From Symmachiella dynata (GTDB lineage: Bacteria > Planctomycetota > Planctomycetia > Planctomycetales > Planctomycetaceae): a stretch of DNA of 64,000 bases. The notes under the pieces are model-generated. The model was not told the origin of the DNA, ran no database searches, and saw nothing but the letters and a program-made list of their open reading frames with translations. Below, piece after piece: positions 54,789 to 63,651 of this stretch (position 1 is its first letter; the number at the start of each line of letters is the position of its first letter). The DNA lies in contig NZ_CP036276.1 in assembly GCF_007747995.1 (NCBI RefSeq), positions 2,905,001 through 2,969,000 on the forward strand, in the 5' to 3' direction. The position numbers were made by a program, and so were the translations under genes.

Positions 54789-55319
54789 TCACGCCATAAC
54801 CTGCAAAATTCCACGACAGAAATCGGGCAAGTCGTCCGGTTTACGACTGCAGACGAAATGCCGATCGACGACGACGGGTGAGTCTTCCCAAAGGGCACCG
54901 GCGTTGATGAGGTCGTCTTTAATACCGGGCGAGCCGGTGACGTGGACTCCCTTGTAGACACCAGCTGAGATGGGAATCCAACCGCCATGACAAACAGCGG
55001 CGACCAGTTTGCCAGCGCTATCGAAATCACGGACCAGCTGGAGCACCTTAGGATCGCGGCGAAGCTTATCCGGCATGAAGCCACCCGGGACGACCAACCC
55101 ATCAAAGTCGGCCGCGTCCATGTCGTCGATTTTCGCATCGGAGACGCACGGGTAGCCGTTCTTTCCCGCATACGTTGCACCAGCCTTCGGCCCGGCGACG
55201 GTGACGGTAGCCCCGGCTTCGATGAGTCGCAATTTGGGGTACCACAATTCGAGGTCTTCATAAATATCGCCAACGAAGATGAGAATCCGTTTGTTGGCGA
55301 GCGGTTGTGTGTTGGGCAT
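54789..55319 (-). CDS. DJ-1/PfpI-family protein
   Basis: 176 aa. The fold is clear: ILIFVGDIYEDLELWYPKLRLIEAG with the conserved Glu, FDGLVVPGGFMPDKLRRDPKV, and the nucleophile-elbow Cys in VAAVCHGGWIPISAG, then VTGSPGIKDDLINAGALW. Members are annotated as intracellular proteases, glyoxalase III-like or deglycase enzymes; which applies is not decidable here. The gene stands between two unrelated minus-strand genes. A decayed CTCTGTG repeat lies just upstream. Confidence 0.88.
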   Translation of the reverse strand: MPNTQPLANKRILIFVGDIYEDLELWYPKLRLIEAGATVTVAGPKAGATYAGKNGYPCVSDAKIDDMDAADFDGLVVPGGFMPDKLRRDPKVLQLVRDFDSAGKLVAAVCHGGWIPISAGVYKGVHVTGSPGIKDDLINAGALWEDSPVVVDRHFVCSRKPDDLPDFCRGILQVMA

Positions 55320-55429
55320 TTAGGGGCTCCTATTGGATTAAATCTGTGTTTTCTCTGTGTTCAATCTGTGGCTAGTTGGAGCCATGATCTACGGGACAGT
55401 CGACAATTCGCCATTCCAATTAAAAAAGA

Positions 55430-57505
55430 TCAACTCCACATCGAACGGCTTTGCCGGCGGATCATTTCCGACGTAATGTGCGGCTGCATTTCGACCTGCT
55501 CATCCGCTGCCGGGGCGGCGATGCCGGTCCGTTCGTGGAAGCGTTTGCGGATGCCCTTGGGCAAAAATCGCGTGAGCTGCGACATAGAATGTCTGCCGAA
55601 GCCGCGTCCGGGCATATAGTCGTTCAGCGGGAAGCAAACATACAACGAGTTTTTAGCCCGGGTGAGTGCGACGTAAAACAACCGCAGTTCCTCTTCGATC
55701 TCCGCCTCGTTCTTGGTCGCCATGTCGGAAGGGATTTTTCCGTCAGCCGCATGCAGGACATACACAGCGTCCCATTCCAGGCCTTTGGCGGAATGGATCG
55801 TACTGAGCACCAGATAGTCGTCGTCCAGCGTGGGCGGTCCGGCGAGGTCCTGCGTCGAAGCCGGGGGATCGAGCGTGATTTCTGTCAGAAACGTTGCCCG
55901 GTCGGGAAATCGATTGGCGAGTTGTTCGAGTTGCTCCAGGTCCCGTAGCCGCGCATCGGCGTGATCGTATTTACGCTGCAACAGGTCTCCATAGAATTCA
56001 AAAACACAGTGCACTTGATGCGGCAGGTCCTGCAGCTTCGGCCCGTTGAGGTTGCGCATCAGTTCCACGAACTTAGCCCAGTAATCCTTGGCGGCCGCCG
56101 GTGGATCGAACTCTTCCCAGACGCGAAAATCGCCGCCTGCGTCGTTGAGCAGCAACATCAAATCCCGCGTCCGTTTGGGGCCGATGCCGGGTAGCAACAA
56201 TAAGACGCGAACTCCCGACACAAAATCGCGGGGGTTTTCCGCCAGCCGCATATAAGCCATCAAGTCTTTGACATGCGCCGTTTCCACAAATTTCAAGCCG
56301 CCGTATTTATGAAACGGTATATTGCGGCGGGCCAGTTCGAGTTCCAGAGTCATGCTGTGCTGCGATGCGCGGAATAACACCGCTTGTTTGCGCAGGTCGA
56401 CACCCTTTTCGCGATGCGCCAAGATTTCGGAGATCACAAATTCGGTCTGCTCATCCTCATCCTGGCAATGCACCAAGACCGGGGGTTCGCCTTGCGTTTG
56501 TTCCGACCACAGCTTCTTTTCATGCCGCTGTTGGGCTTGGCCGATCACTTCGTTGGTGACATCCAGAATCGGTTGTGTACTGCGGTAGTTTTGCTCCAGC
56601 GGAATGACACGGGTGTTGGCGTATGTTTCGGGAAAGTCCAGGATATTGCGGACCGTGGCTGCCCGGAATGAATAGATCGATTGCGCGTCATCACCGACGA
56701 CCGTCACACCTTGCCCGTCGGGCCGTAGCAATTGCAGGATTTCCGCCTGCAGCAGATTGGTGTCTTGATATTCATCGACGAGCACGCAATCAAAGCGGCT
56801 GCGGATCGCCGTGCCGGCTGCCGGGTCGCTGAGTAATCCGTGCCAGAACAACAGCAGATCGTCGTAGTCGAGCACGGCGTTGTGTTCTTTGCGATCAACA
56901 AATGCGGCGAATAACCGGCGAAGGTCGTCTGCGTATTGCACACACCAGGGGAACGAGTTCGTCAGCACATCTTGCAAGCTGCGACGTGAATTAACGCAGC
57001 GGCTATAAATGTCGATGCAAGTGCTTTTGCGGGGGAACCGGGTCTCGGCCGATGCGAGATCCAATTCCGTACGGAGGACGTTGATCAAATCCTCGGAGTC
57101 ACTGCGGTCGTGGACGGTGAATTCCGGTTCTAAACCGATCGAGCGACCATGCATCCGTAGCAGTCGTGCTGCGACCGCGTGAAAAGTGCCGCCCCAGAGT
57201 TGTTTTCCGCTGTACTTGCCAACCCGCGCGCCGCGTTTTTCGGAGAGATGATTCAATTGCCGCAAAATGCCGTCCACGCGGCGGACCATTTCGCCGGCGG
57301 CGCGGCGGGTGAAAGTCAGCAGCAAAATCCGCGCCGGATTCACGCCATCGGCGATCAGATGCGCCACCCGGTGGGCCAGGGTGGTGGTCTTGCCCGTTCC
57401 GGCACCGGCGACAATCAACAACGGATCACGGCCATGCACGGCGGCGCTGCGTTGTTGCTCGTTGAGTGTACTTAAGATTTCGTCGATGACCGGCGTCGGT
57501 TCCAT
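55430..57505 (-). CDS. UvrD/PcrA-type superfamily 1 DNA helicase
   Basis: 691 aa from ATG 57505. Helicase motifs are in order: Q-motif region LNEQQRSAAVHG, Walker A GAGTGKTTTLAHRV, TFTRRAAGEMVRRV, DEYQDTN, VVGDDAQSIYSFRAA, LEQNYRSTQPILDV, STIHSAKGLEWDAVYV and YVALTRAKNSLYV. It unwinds DNA 3' to 5' in repair or replication restart. It is shorter than typical UvrD (about 720 aa) because the C-terminal tail is reduced. Which of UvrD, PcrA or Rep it represents is not decided. Confidence 0.92.
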   Translation of the reverse strand: MEPTPVIDEILSTLNEQQRSAAVHGRDPLLIVAGAGTGKTTTLAHRVAHLIADGVNPARILLLTFTRRAAGEMVRRVDGILRQLNHLSEKRGARVGKYSGKQLWGGTFHAVAARLLRMHGRSIGLEPEFTVHDRSDSEDLINVLRTELDLASAETRFPRKSTCIDIYSRCVNSRRSLQDVLTNSFPWCVQYADDLRRLFAAFVDRKEHNAVLDYDDLLLFWHGLLSDPAAGTAIRSRFDCVLVDEYQDTNLLQAEILQLLRPDGQGVTVVGDDAQSIYSFRAATVRNILDFPETYANTRVIPLEQNYRSTQPILDVTNEVIGQAQQRHEKKLWSEQTQGEPPVLVHCQDEDEQTEFVISEILAHREKGVDLRKQAVLFRASQHSMTLELELARRNIPFHKYGGLKFVETAHVKDLMAYMRLAENPRDFVSGVRVLLLLPGIGPKRTRDLMLLLNDAGGDFRVWEEFDPPAAAKDYWAKFVELMRNLNGPKLQDLPHQVHCVFEFYGDLLQRKYDHADARLRDLEQLEQLANRFPDRATFLTEITLDPPASTQDLAGPPTLDDDYLVLSTIHSAKGLEWDAVYVLHAADGKIPSDMATKNEAEIEEELRLFYVALTRAKNSLYVCFPLNDYMPGRGFGRHSMSQLTRFLPKGIRKRFHERTGIAAPAADEQVEMQPHITSEMIRRQSRSMWS

Positions 57506-57615
57506 CGTGCTGCTGTGCTCCCTTCCCTGCGAGACGGTTCATCCGCCGCGGCTTGTAGGGCTATGATGACCGATGCGGTGGATGATGGGAAGCGCAGCAC
57601 GGTGGAATTCCACCT

Positions 57616-57641
57616 CGTTCCCAAGCTCCCGCTTGGGAACG
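57616..57641. repeat. Palindrome CGTTCCCAAGC...GCTTGGGAACG
   Basis: Perfect 11-bp arms with a TCCC loop, upstream of the insertion element. A related hairpin (GGTTCCCAAAC/GTTTGGGAACC) is at 59200-59225. Confidence 0.8.
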
Positions 57642-57664
57642 CACCTAACAGCTTGTTAAAAAAA

Positions 57665-57693
57665 GGGTGCCACGGGCGGCTTGTCCGCCAGTG
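57665..57693. repeat. Left arm of a palindromic repeat interrupted by the IS
   Basis: This 29-bp arm (GGGTGCCAC...CCAGTG) is complementary, with about five mismatches, to the arm made of 57715-57730 plus 59070-59082, which the insertion element has split. Confidence 0.7.
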
Positions 57694-57721
57694 TAGAACG
57701 TGTGACCTGTGAAACACTGCT

Positions 57722-57730
57722 GGACAAGCC
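57722..57730. repeat. Target-site duplication, left copy
   Basis: GGACAAGCC directly before the left inverted repeat; identical to 59061-59069 after the right end. Nine-bp duplications are normal for IS4-group elements. Confidence 0.9.
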
Positions 57731-59060
57731 CACAACTGTCCGGTTTAATTCTTCGGTTCTTGTCGTAACTCTCTATGAAATTCAACACTTTCGGCAATTT
57801 TCAGGCGCGCACGACTTCAACTCACGGGGGTGATGTCGCCATCCTTTTTGTTCTCTCTGGCAAAAAGGAGCCGCGTAATGTTCGAAGGTCAGATGGTGTT
57901 TCCACAACTGTTGGCGTTTCTCCCGCGACGGATATTGGACAATTGCGTGCGACGCTATCACGGCAACAAACGTGTTCGTGCGTTGTCGTGTCGCGATCAG
58001 TTTTTGGCCATGATGTTTGCGCAATTGACCGCGCGGGAAAGTTTGCGCGATATCGAAATCTGCCTCACCGCCGTACAGTCGAAACTGTTTCATGCCGGGT
58101 TTCGCGGGCCCATCAAACGCAGCACGTTGGCCGATGCCAATCGCCTCAGAGATTGGCGGATCTGGCAGGACTTGGGATTGGCTTTGATCGACCGGGCGCG
58201 ACAACTGTACGCCGCCGACCCGTTGCCCAGCGAGTTGCAAACCGCTGCCTACGCGTTGGACGCCACGGTTCTCAATCTTTCGCTGACGTTGTTTCCTTGG
58301 GCTCCTTCGCAGCGCGACAAAGCGGCGATCAAACTGCACACGCTGCTCGACCTGCGAGGCAATATCCCCTGTTTTTTGCGGATTTCGGGCACAAGAACTC
58401 GCGACTGCGCGATGCTCGACGAAGTGCCCGTCGAAGCCGGATCGCTGTACGTGATGGATCGCGACTACAACGATTACGGCCGTTTGCACCGGCTTCATCA
58501 AGCGGGAGCGTTCTTCCTGGTGCGGGCCAAAAGCAATCTCACCTACCGCCGCCAGAGATCGCAAACCGTGGATCGCACGACGGGATTGCGGAGCGATCAA
58601 ATCATTCTGCTCAAAGACCGCCGAACGTTTCGGAAGTATCCCGACCGCCTGCGTCGCATCACATTTTTCAATGCCGAGACGCGCCGCCGTTTTGTTTTCA
58701 TTGGCAATCATTTTTTGCTTTCGGCAGCCGACCTGGTGGAGTTGTATTGGCGGCGTTGGGACATCGAACTGTTTTTCAAATGGGTCAAACAACATCTGCG
58801 AATCAAACACTTTGTGGGCAATACTCCCAACGCAGTGCGGACACAAATCTGGATTGCAGTGAGCACTTATGTGCTCGTCGCCATCCTCCGCCGAGAATTG
58901 CGGATCGAACGGACGATGTCCGAAATCTTACAGATTCTGAGCGTCACAATTTTCGAGAAAACCCCTATAAAAACAGTGTTAAACGAGATTCAGTTTCAAT
59001 CCCAGGTACGGCAAAACCATAAACAGTTATCATTGTTCGACTTATAACCGGACAGTTGTG
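57731..59060 (+). mobile_element. Complete IS4-family insertion sequence
   Basis: 1330 bp bounded by perfect 15-bp inverted repeats: CACAACTGTCCGGTT at 57731-57745 and its complement at 59046-59060. A 9-bp direct duplication flanks it. It carries one intact transposase and no passenger gene. Perfect ends, duplication and open frame point to a recent insertion. Confidence 0.93.
57878..59047 (+). CDS. IS4-family DDE transposase
   Basis: 389 aa from ATG 57878, chosen for AAAAAGGAG 7 nt upstream; an in-frame start at 57830 is less likely. The N-terminal DUF4372-like domain has FPQLLAFLPRRILDNCVRRY and SCRDQFLAMMFAQLTARESLRDIE. The catalytic triad is Asp in YALDATVLNLSL, Asp in SLYVMDRDYNDYG and Glu in YWRRWDIELFFKWVKQHL (the Y-2-R-3-E-6-K signature). 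The stop overlaps the right inverted repeat. No frameshift or internal stop. Confidence 0.95.
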   Translation: MFEGQMVFPQLLAFLPRRILDNCVRRYHGNKRVRALSCRDQFLAMMFAQLTARESLRDIEICLTAVQSKLFHAGFRGPIKRSTLADANRLRDWRIWQDLGLALIDRARQLYAADPLPSELQTAAYALDATVLNLSLTLFPWAPSQRDKAAIKLHTLLDLRGNIPCFLRISGTRTRDCAMLDEVPVEAGSLYVMDRDYNDYGRLHRLHQAGAFFLVRAKSNLTYRRQRSQTVDRTTGLRSDQIILLKDRRTFRKYPDRLRRITFFNAETRRRFVFIGNHFLLSAADLVELYWRRWDIELFFKWVKQHLRIKHFVGNTPNAVRTQIWIAVSTYVLVAILRRELRIERTMSEILQILSVTIFEKTPIKTVLNEIQFQSQVRQNHKQLSLFDL

Positions 59061-59069
59061 GGACAAGCC
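59061..59069. repeat. Target-site duplication, right copy
   Basis: GGACAAGCC, identical to 57722-57730. Confidence 0.9.
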
Positions 59070-59173
59070 AGCAGTGGCACCCAACATCTTGGATGCTATT
59101 GGTTTTTCAACGGGCACCTAAGCGAAACTCTGTTTCGCTCGTCCACGTAACAACAGACCATCTCATGGTAGCG

Positions 59174-59225
59174 TCTCGAAGCGGAGCTTCGAGAAATTGG
59201 GTTCCCAAACTGGAGTTTGGGAACC
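59174..59225. repeat. Two adjacent hairpins before coaB
   Basis: TCTCGAAGC/GCTTCGAGA at 59174-59194 and GGTTCCCAAAC/GTTTGGGAACC at 59200-59225, both with a GGA- or TGGA-type loop. They belong to the same kind of intergenic palindromes as 57616-57641. Confidence 0.8.
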
Positions 59226-59290
59226 AGGGTATGGAAAGATTACCGCTGTGGGCGTACTATGGCCGTGTCGACTTGAAAACCTCAATTGCT

Positions 59291-59914
59291 ATGAAAATCC
59301 TCATCACTGCCGGCCCCACGCGGGAATACCTGGATGACGTCCGCTTTCTGTCGAATGCCAGCAGCGGGCGGATGGGGTATGCCATTGCGCAAGCGGCAAT
59401 TGACGCCGGACATGAGGTGGTGCTGGTCAGCGGACCAGTGGCCTTGCCGGTTCCGGCGGGGTGTGAGTTAGTTTCGGTCGAAGGAACGCGAGACATGTAC
59501 GACGCTTGTCTCGCTCGATTTGCCGAATGCGACGGGGTGATCGCTGCCGCGGCGGTTTGTGATTATGGGCCGCGGGAACGGACCTCAGGAAAACGGATCA
59601 AAACCGGCCAATCGATTACGATCGAGTTGGTGGAAATGCCCGACATCATTGCCGAACTGGGACGGCAAAAGGGGCCTCGCTGGTCGGTCGGGTTTGCGCT
59701 CGAAGCTCAAGATCCTCACCGGCGGGCTGTCGAGAAACTGCACAAGAAAAATTGCGACGCGATCGTGCTCAACCGCACGACGGCCATCGGAGCGGACGAC
59801 AATTCCATCGAATTGATCGATTCCACTGATACAACCGTCGCAAAATGGACGGGCAGAAAAATCGACATCGCTCACCGCCTGATCGCATGGATCGCCGCCA
59901 CTCTTGCTGACTGA
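59291..59914 (+). CDS. coaB: Phosphopantothenate-cysteine ligase
   Basis: 207 aa from ATG 59291 (MKILITAGPTREYLDDVRFLSNASSG); the frame extends upstream through repeats and is not believed. The family blocks are ITAGPTREYLDDVR, SNASSGRMGYAIAQAA, AAAVCDYGPRE, KIKT-like KRIKTGQ, VGFALE and the nucleotide-binding NRTTAIGADDNSIELI. It joins phosphopantothenate and cysteine for CoA synthesis. It is a stand-alone CoaB; the decarboxylase CoaC, fused in many bacteria, is not in the window. Confidence 0.9.
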   Translation: MKILITAGPTREYLDDVRFLSNASSGRMGYAIAQAAIDAGHEVVLVSGPVALPVPAGCELVSVEGTRDMYDACLARFAECDGVIAAAAVCDYGPRERTSGKRIKTGQSITIELVEMPDIIAELGRQKGPRWSVGFALEAQDPHRRAVEKLHKKNCDAIVLNRTTAIGADDNSIELIDSTDTTVAKWTGRKIDIAHRLIAWIAATLAD

Positions 59915-60171
59915 GCGGACGGCTCAGTGCCGGAGCCTCTTACCCAATCGCTGCTGTCGGTCAGGACGTTGCTCGAATACCACACCGTATGTTGCGTTTT
60001 GGCAACATGCGGCAGTTGGTGTGATAGGCTTTCCATGAGTGGACATGCGCCTCCATTTTCAGGGGGACGCGAATTGTCCATGGCTCGTGATGTTGGCGAA
60101 TTCACAATGTCCCGGCGGAATTGCCGCAGGTGACGTTTACTTTCGATCCTACAGAACAAACGAAGCGTCCG

Positions 60172-62520
60172 ATGAATTTTTCACGATTGAGAACCGACCT
60201 GACGGCCCTGGTGATGCTAGCGGCCACTGTCTTTGCGGCACTCAGCCTCGTCAGCTATGACCCGGCCGATGCCCCGGGGCAGAACGTCTATCCGCCCCAC
60301 GAACATGCCAGCAATATCTGTGGCATCGCGGGAGCCCATTTGGCCCATATGCTCTTTAGCGTCATGGGGCTGTCTGCTTATGTGCTGGTGGTCGGGTTGG
60401 TGGTGCTGGATGTGCGTTTGCTTGCGCGACGTCCTTTTTCGGATCCGTACGTCCGTGCGACAGGTTTTGGATTGATCCTGCTGTCTCTGTCGGTCACTTT
60501 TCGCACGATCAGCATTGGCTTGGGGAATGTTCCGGCCGTCGGGAGCGGTGGTTATTTGGGGGCATGGGGATACACGTTGTTGGACCGGCGGTTTTCCACG
60601 GGCGGGACAATGATCTTTGTGGCCACCGGGATGGCAGCCGGTTTAATCTTGGTCTGTGACGGGTTGATCCTGCGACTGGTGTCGCTGCTGAAATCGGGAC
60701 CGGGCAAAGTTTGGGGCCGATTGAATCTCGTTTCCCGCTTCTCCAGCAGCAAGAAATTCGCAAATCGAATTGCCGAACCGTTTCGGCGTCGTGGAATGGA
60801 GACGGACGAGGATTGGGAAGAGCAGTTGGAAAACCATGCGGCGGCCACCGCCGTAGAGGACGAAGCGAGCGTCGAAGATCCCTTTACGGACGAAGCCGAT
60901 GAAGATGAGGAAAAGCCGCGTAAACCGATTCGCATCAACCCGCCCGTTTCAGCGGTCGGTGATCGCGATCGGCTGATGGTCAAGCTCGATGCCAATGCGG
61001 ACTCGGTCGAAGAGGTCGCGTTGCCCGAGACGAGCCTGTTGGAGAACGCGGACGAATTTCCGTTTGAATATCTTTCGGAAAAGGCCCGCAAAGCGGCAGC
61101 CGTGTTGGAGCGGACGTTTCAGGAATTCGGACTGAATGTCCGCGTTTCGGAAATCGACACCGGGCCGGTGATTACGCAGTTTGAGTTGGAACTGGAAAAA
61201 GGGCTGCGGCTGAACAAGATTACCTCGTTGGCCGATGATCTGGCGGTAGCGCTGCGCGTCCCGGCGGTTCGTGTCGTCGCGCCGATTCCGGGCAAAAACA
61301 CGGTCGGCGTCGAGGTCCCCAACGACAAACAAGTCATGGTACGGTTGCGAGAACTGATCGAGTCCTCGCCCGAGCAAACGGAAAAACATCGTATTCCGAT
61401 CTTCCTGGGCAAGGATGTCAGCGGACGTCCGCTGGCAGTCGATTTGACAAAAATGCCTCACTTGTTGATCGCCGGACGGACCGGGACCGGTAAGAGTGTT
61501 TGCCTGAATACATTGATCCTGTCGATGCTGATGACCCGCAGCCCGGCGGAGGTCAAGATGTTGATGATCGATCCTAAGATGGTCGAACTCAGCCCGTACA
61601 AACGGGTGCCGCACTTGATGCATCCAGTGATCACCGACATGAAAAAGGCCGAAGCGATTTTGGCTTGGGCCGTCGACAAGATGGAAGAACGCTACGACCT
61701 GTTGGCTCGTTGCGGCGTGCGGCATTTGGATAGCTACAATAAACTTGGCAAGGAGGAAGTGCTCAACCGGATCGGCGAAGATCCCGAATCGGAAGAAGCG
61801 CGGAACATTCCCGACAAAATGCCCTACATCGTGATCATCGCGGACGAAATGGCCGACATGATGATGACCTCTGGTAAAGACGTGGAAGGACACATTATCC
61901 GCCTGGCGCAAAAATCGCGGGCAGTCGGTATCCACCTCGTCTTGGCGACGCAAAAACCGACTGTGGATGTCATCACCGGTTTGATTAAGTCGAACTTGCC
62001 CGCCCGGATTTCATTCCAAGTGGCCAGCAAGACCGACAGCCGCGTCGTGTTGGATGAAATGGGGGCCGAACGATTGTTGGGCAACGGCGACATGCTGTAT
62101 CTCGCACCCGGGACGAGCAAAGTCACCCGGGCACAGGGGACGTTTGTGTCCGACGATGAAGTGAATAACGTCATTGAATTCTTCAGTGACCAAGAGCCAC
62201 AATACAGCCAGGAATTGGCGCAGATCAGCACCTCAGGCGGTGGCGCTGCTGGCGGCATCGAAGCGATGCGCAAGCGTGACGATCTGTACGAATCGGCAAT
62301 CGACGTCGTCATTCGCGAAGGCCGCGGTAGCGTCTCGTTGTTACAGCGGGCACTGGGCATCGGCTACGGACGGGGTGCGCGGCTGATCGACTACATGGCC
62401 GAAGACGGCATCGTTGGCGACTACAACGGCAGCCAAGCCCGCGAGGTGCTCTACACCCCGGAACAATGGCGGGCAATCGTCGAAGGGGTTGAGGAAGACG
62501 AATACGCGATGGCGGAGTGA
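60172..62520 (+). CDS. ftsK: FtsK/SpoIIIE DNA translocase
   Basis: 782 aa from ATG 60172; an alternative TTG at 60121 is in frame. The N-terminal ~180 residues hold four membrane helices (LVMLAATVFAALSLVSY; ALTG-like AHMLFSVMGLSAYVLVVG). An acidic linker (about 220-290; EDPFTDEADEDEEKPRK) leads to the motor: GRTGTGKSVCLNTLIL (Walker A), YIVIIADEMADMMM (Walker B) and LATQKPTVDVITGLIKSN. The C-terminal gamma domain (ESAIDVVIREGRGSVSLLQR; IGYGRGARLIDYMAEDGIVG) recognises KOPS-like sites. It pumps chromosome ends through the division septum. The linker is short compared with E. coli FtsK. Confidence 0.94.
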   Translation: MNFSRLRTDLTALVMLAATVFAALSLVSYDPADAPGQNVYPPHEHASNICGIAGAHLAHMLFSVMGLSAYVLVVGLVVLDVRLLARRPFSDPYVRATGFGLILLSLSVTFRTISIGLGNVPAVGSGGYLGAWGYTLLDRRFSTGGTMIFVATGMAAGLILVCDGLILRLVSLLKSGPGKVWGRLNLVSRFSSSKKFANRIAEPFRRRGMETDEDWEEQLENHAAATAVEDEASVEDPFTDEADEDEEKPRKPIRINPPVSAVGDRDRLMVKLDANADSVEEVALPETSLLENADEFPFEYLSEKARKAAAVLERTFQEFGLNVRVSEIDTGPVITQFELELEKGLRLNKITSLADDLAVALRVPAVRVVAPIPGKNTVGVEVPNDKQVMVRLRELIESSPEQTEKHRIPIFLGKDVSGRPLAVDLTKMPHLLIAGRTGTGKSVCLNTLILSMLMTRSPAEVKMLMIDPKMVELSPYKRVPHLMHPVITDMKKAEAILAWAVDKMEERYDLLARCGVRHLDSYNKLGKEEVLNRIGEDPESEEARNIPDKMPYIVIIADEMADMMMTSGKDVEGHIIRLAQKSRAVGIHLVLATQKPTVDVITGLIKSNLPARISFQVASKTDSRVVLDEMGAERLLGNGDMLYLAPGTSKVTRAQGTFVSDDEVNNVIEFFSDQEPQYSQELAQISTSGGGAAGGIEAMRKRDDLYESAIDVVIREGRGSVSLLQRALGIGYGRGARLIDYMAEDGIVGDYNGSQAREVLYTPEQWRAIVEGVEEDEYAMAE

Positions 62521-63074
62521 ACGGCGCATAAGCGGGCTTACTACACGCCGCCCCCGGGAACAGTGCGAGAGTGGGCCAAGTCCGAACTGAAGGTCGCCAT
62601 CACGATCGATCTCGCCCGACGGTTGCTCAGGGGGTATTCACTGCGGTTCGTTCTAATGCTACACAGTTCACTGTGAACGGCAGGGGGCTATGCGGGCGGT
62701 TATCGCACGTCTGACGTCGATGTGCCTCAAACGGTCTCTATTCGGGCAACCAGCGTCTGTTGCAAGGTGAATCCGGGACCTGGAAGATGATAGGGCACCA
62801 CGCAGGCTTATTGCCGTTTCTGAAGAAGTGATTCTTGCGGCAATAACTGGAAATTGGATGTTATCTCGAAACGCTGACGCCCCGAAGTTTGGTCATTCGA
62901 CAGGTTCGTCTTGACTAAATCCCAACTTTCGAGAGAATTCCGCTCCGAATTGTCCTGTCAGTGATTTTGCGTGCGGAGAAAAGGATTTCATCCCGCGCGG
63001 TCAAATTGCCGATAGTGTTATTCGCAAATTCCCCACCACCCCGTTCCAGCTGAAATCGACACAAGGAGCAGTCA
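62521..63074. other. Intergenic region, no gene recognised
   Basis: About 550 bp. Small inverted repeats occur (for example TTCACTGTGAA near 62670), but no protein gene, tRNA or terminator is evident. TTGACT at 62911-62916 has no good -10. Confidence 0.35.
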
Positions 63075-63353
63075 GTGCCCGAAGACCAAAACCTCGAAAT
63101 GGATTTCGAAGAAATTGAAGGCGAAGAAGAGTACGAAGAGATCTCCGGCGAAGAAGTCGATCGCGTCGTGGAGTCCTTGGAACAACTGATCGCCTCGGTT
63201 GACAGTGAAAACGTCAAGGCTTACCTCGACGATGCTCTGAACAACATCTATTACCTCATCCATGACGAGGATGAAGAAATGGACGATGCGGAAATCGAAG
63301 CCGATGCCCAAATCGACGACGAATTGGACGATACGTTCTCCGAAGCCGCCTAA
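63075..63353 (+). CDS. Small acidic protein of unknown function
   Basis: 92 aa from GTG 63075; AAGGAG lies about 7 nt upstream and fixes the start. It is very rich in Glu and Asp at both ends (MDFEEIEGEEEYEEISGEE; DEEMDDAEIEADAQIDDELD) around a helical core VVESLEQLIASVDSENVKAYL. No known domain. It ends just before a strong terminator, so it is a monocistronic gene. Possible roles (chaperone-like, DNA mimic) are speculation. Confidence 0.7.
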   Translation: MPEDQNLEMDFEEIEGEEEYEEISGEEVDRVVESLEQLIASVDSENVKAYLDDALNNIYYLIHDEDEEMDDAEIEADAQIDDELDDTFSEAA

Positions 63354-63401
63354 GCATCGAAGCGTCAATTGCGAGTCATGACTCGCATCCCAAAACAGAA
63401 A

Positions 63402-63436
63402 CAGCCGCCCCGATTCCTCAGGGCGGCTGTTTTTTT
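63402..63436 (+). terminator. Rho-independent terminator
   Basis: CAGCCGCCC (63402-63410) pairs with GGGCGGCTG (63421-63429) and is followed by seven T residues. A palindrome GCGAGTCATGACTCGC sits just before it at 63371-63386. Confidence 0.92.
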
Positions 63437-63651
63437 GTAACTGAGTACCAATCCGCATGTTCCGTAGAATCGTTGGAATCCCTTCAGCGTAAGTGGATGA
63501 GAGGCCGATAAAATAAACGAATGCATTCGAGTCGATGCGAAAGTCATCCGAACAATTTTGTCGGATTGGAACAGATCGAATAGCCTTCGCGCGTTATTGG
63601 AAATAAGGCATTCAGGTAGAGGTCCAACGGATCGTTGGGCCCGAAAGTGCT

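Noticed and set aside
57775-59022. Long open frames of 415 and 354 codons overlapping the transposase in other frames
   Set aside because: They lie inside the insertion element, lack a ribosome-binding site and read as Arg/Ser-rich out-of-frame translations; the transposase has all catalytic motifs.
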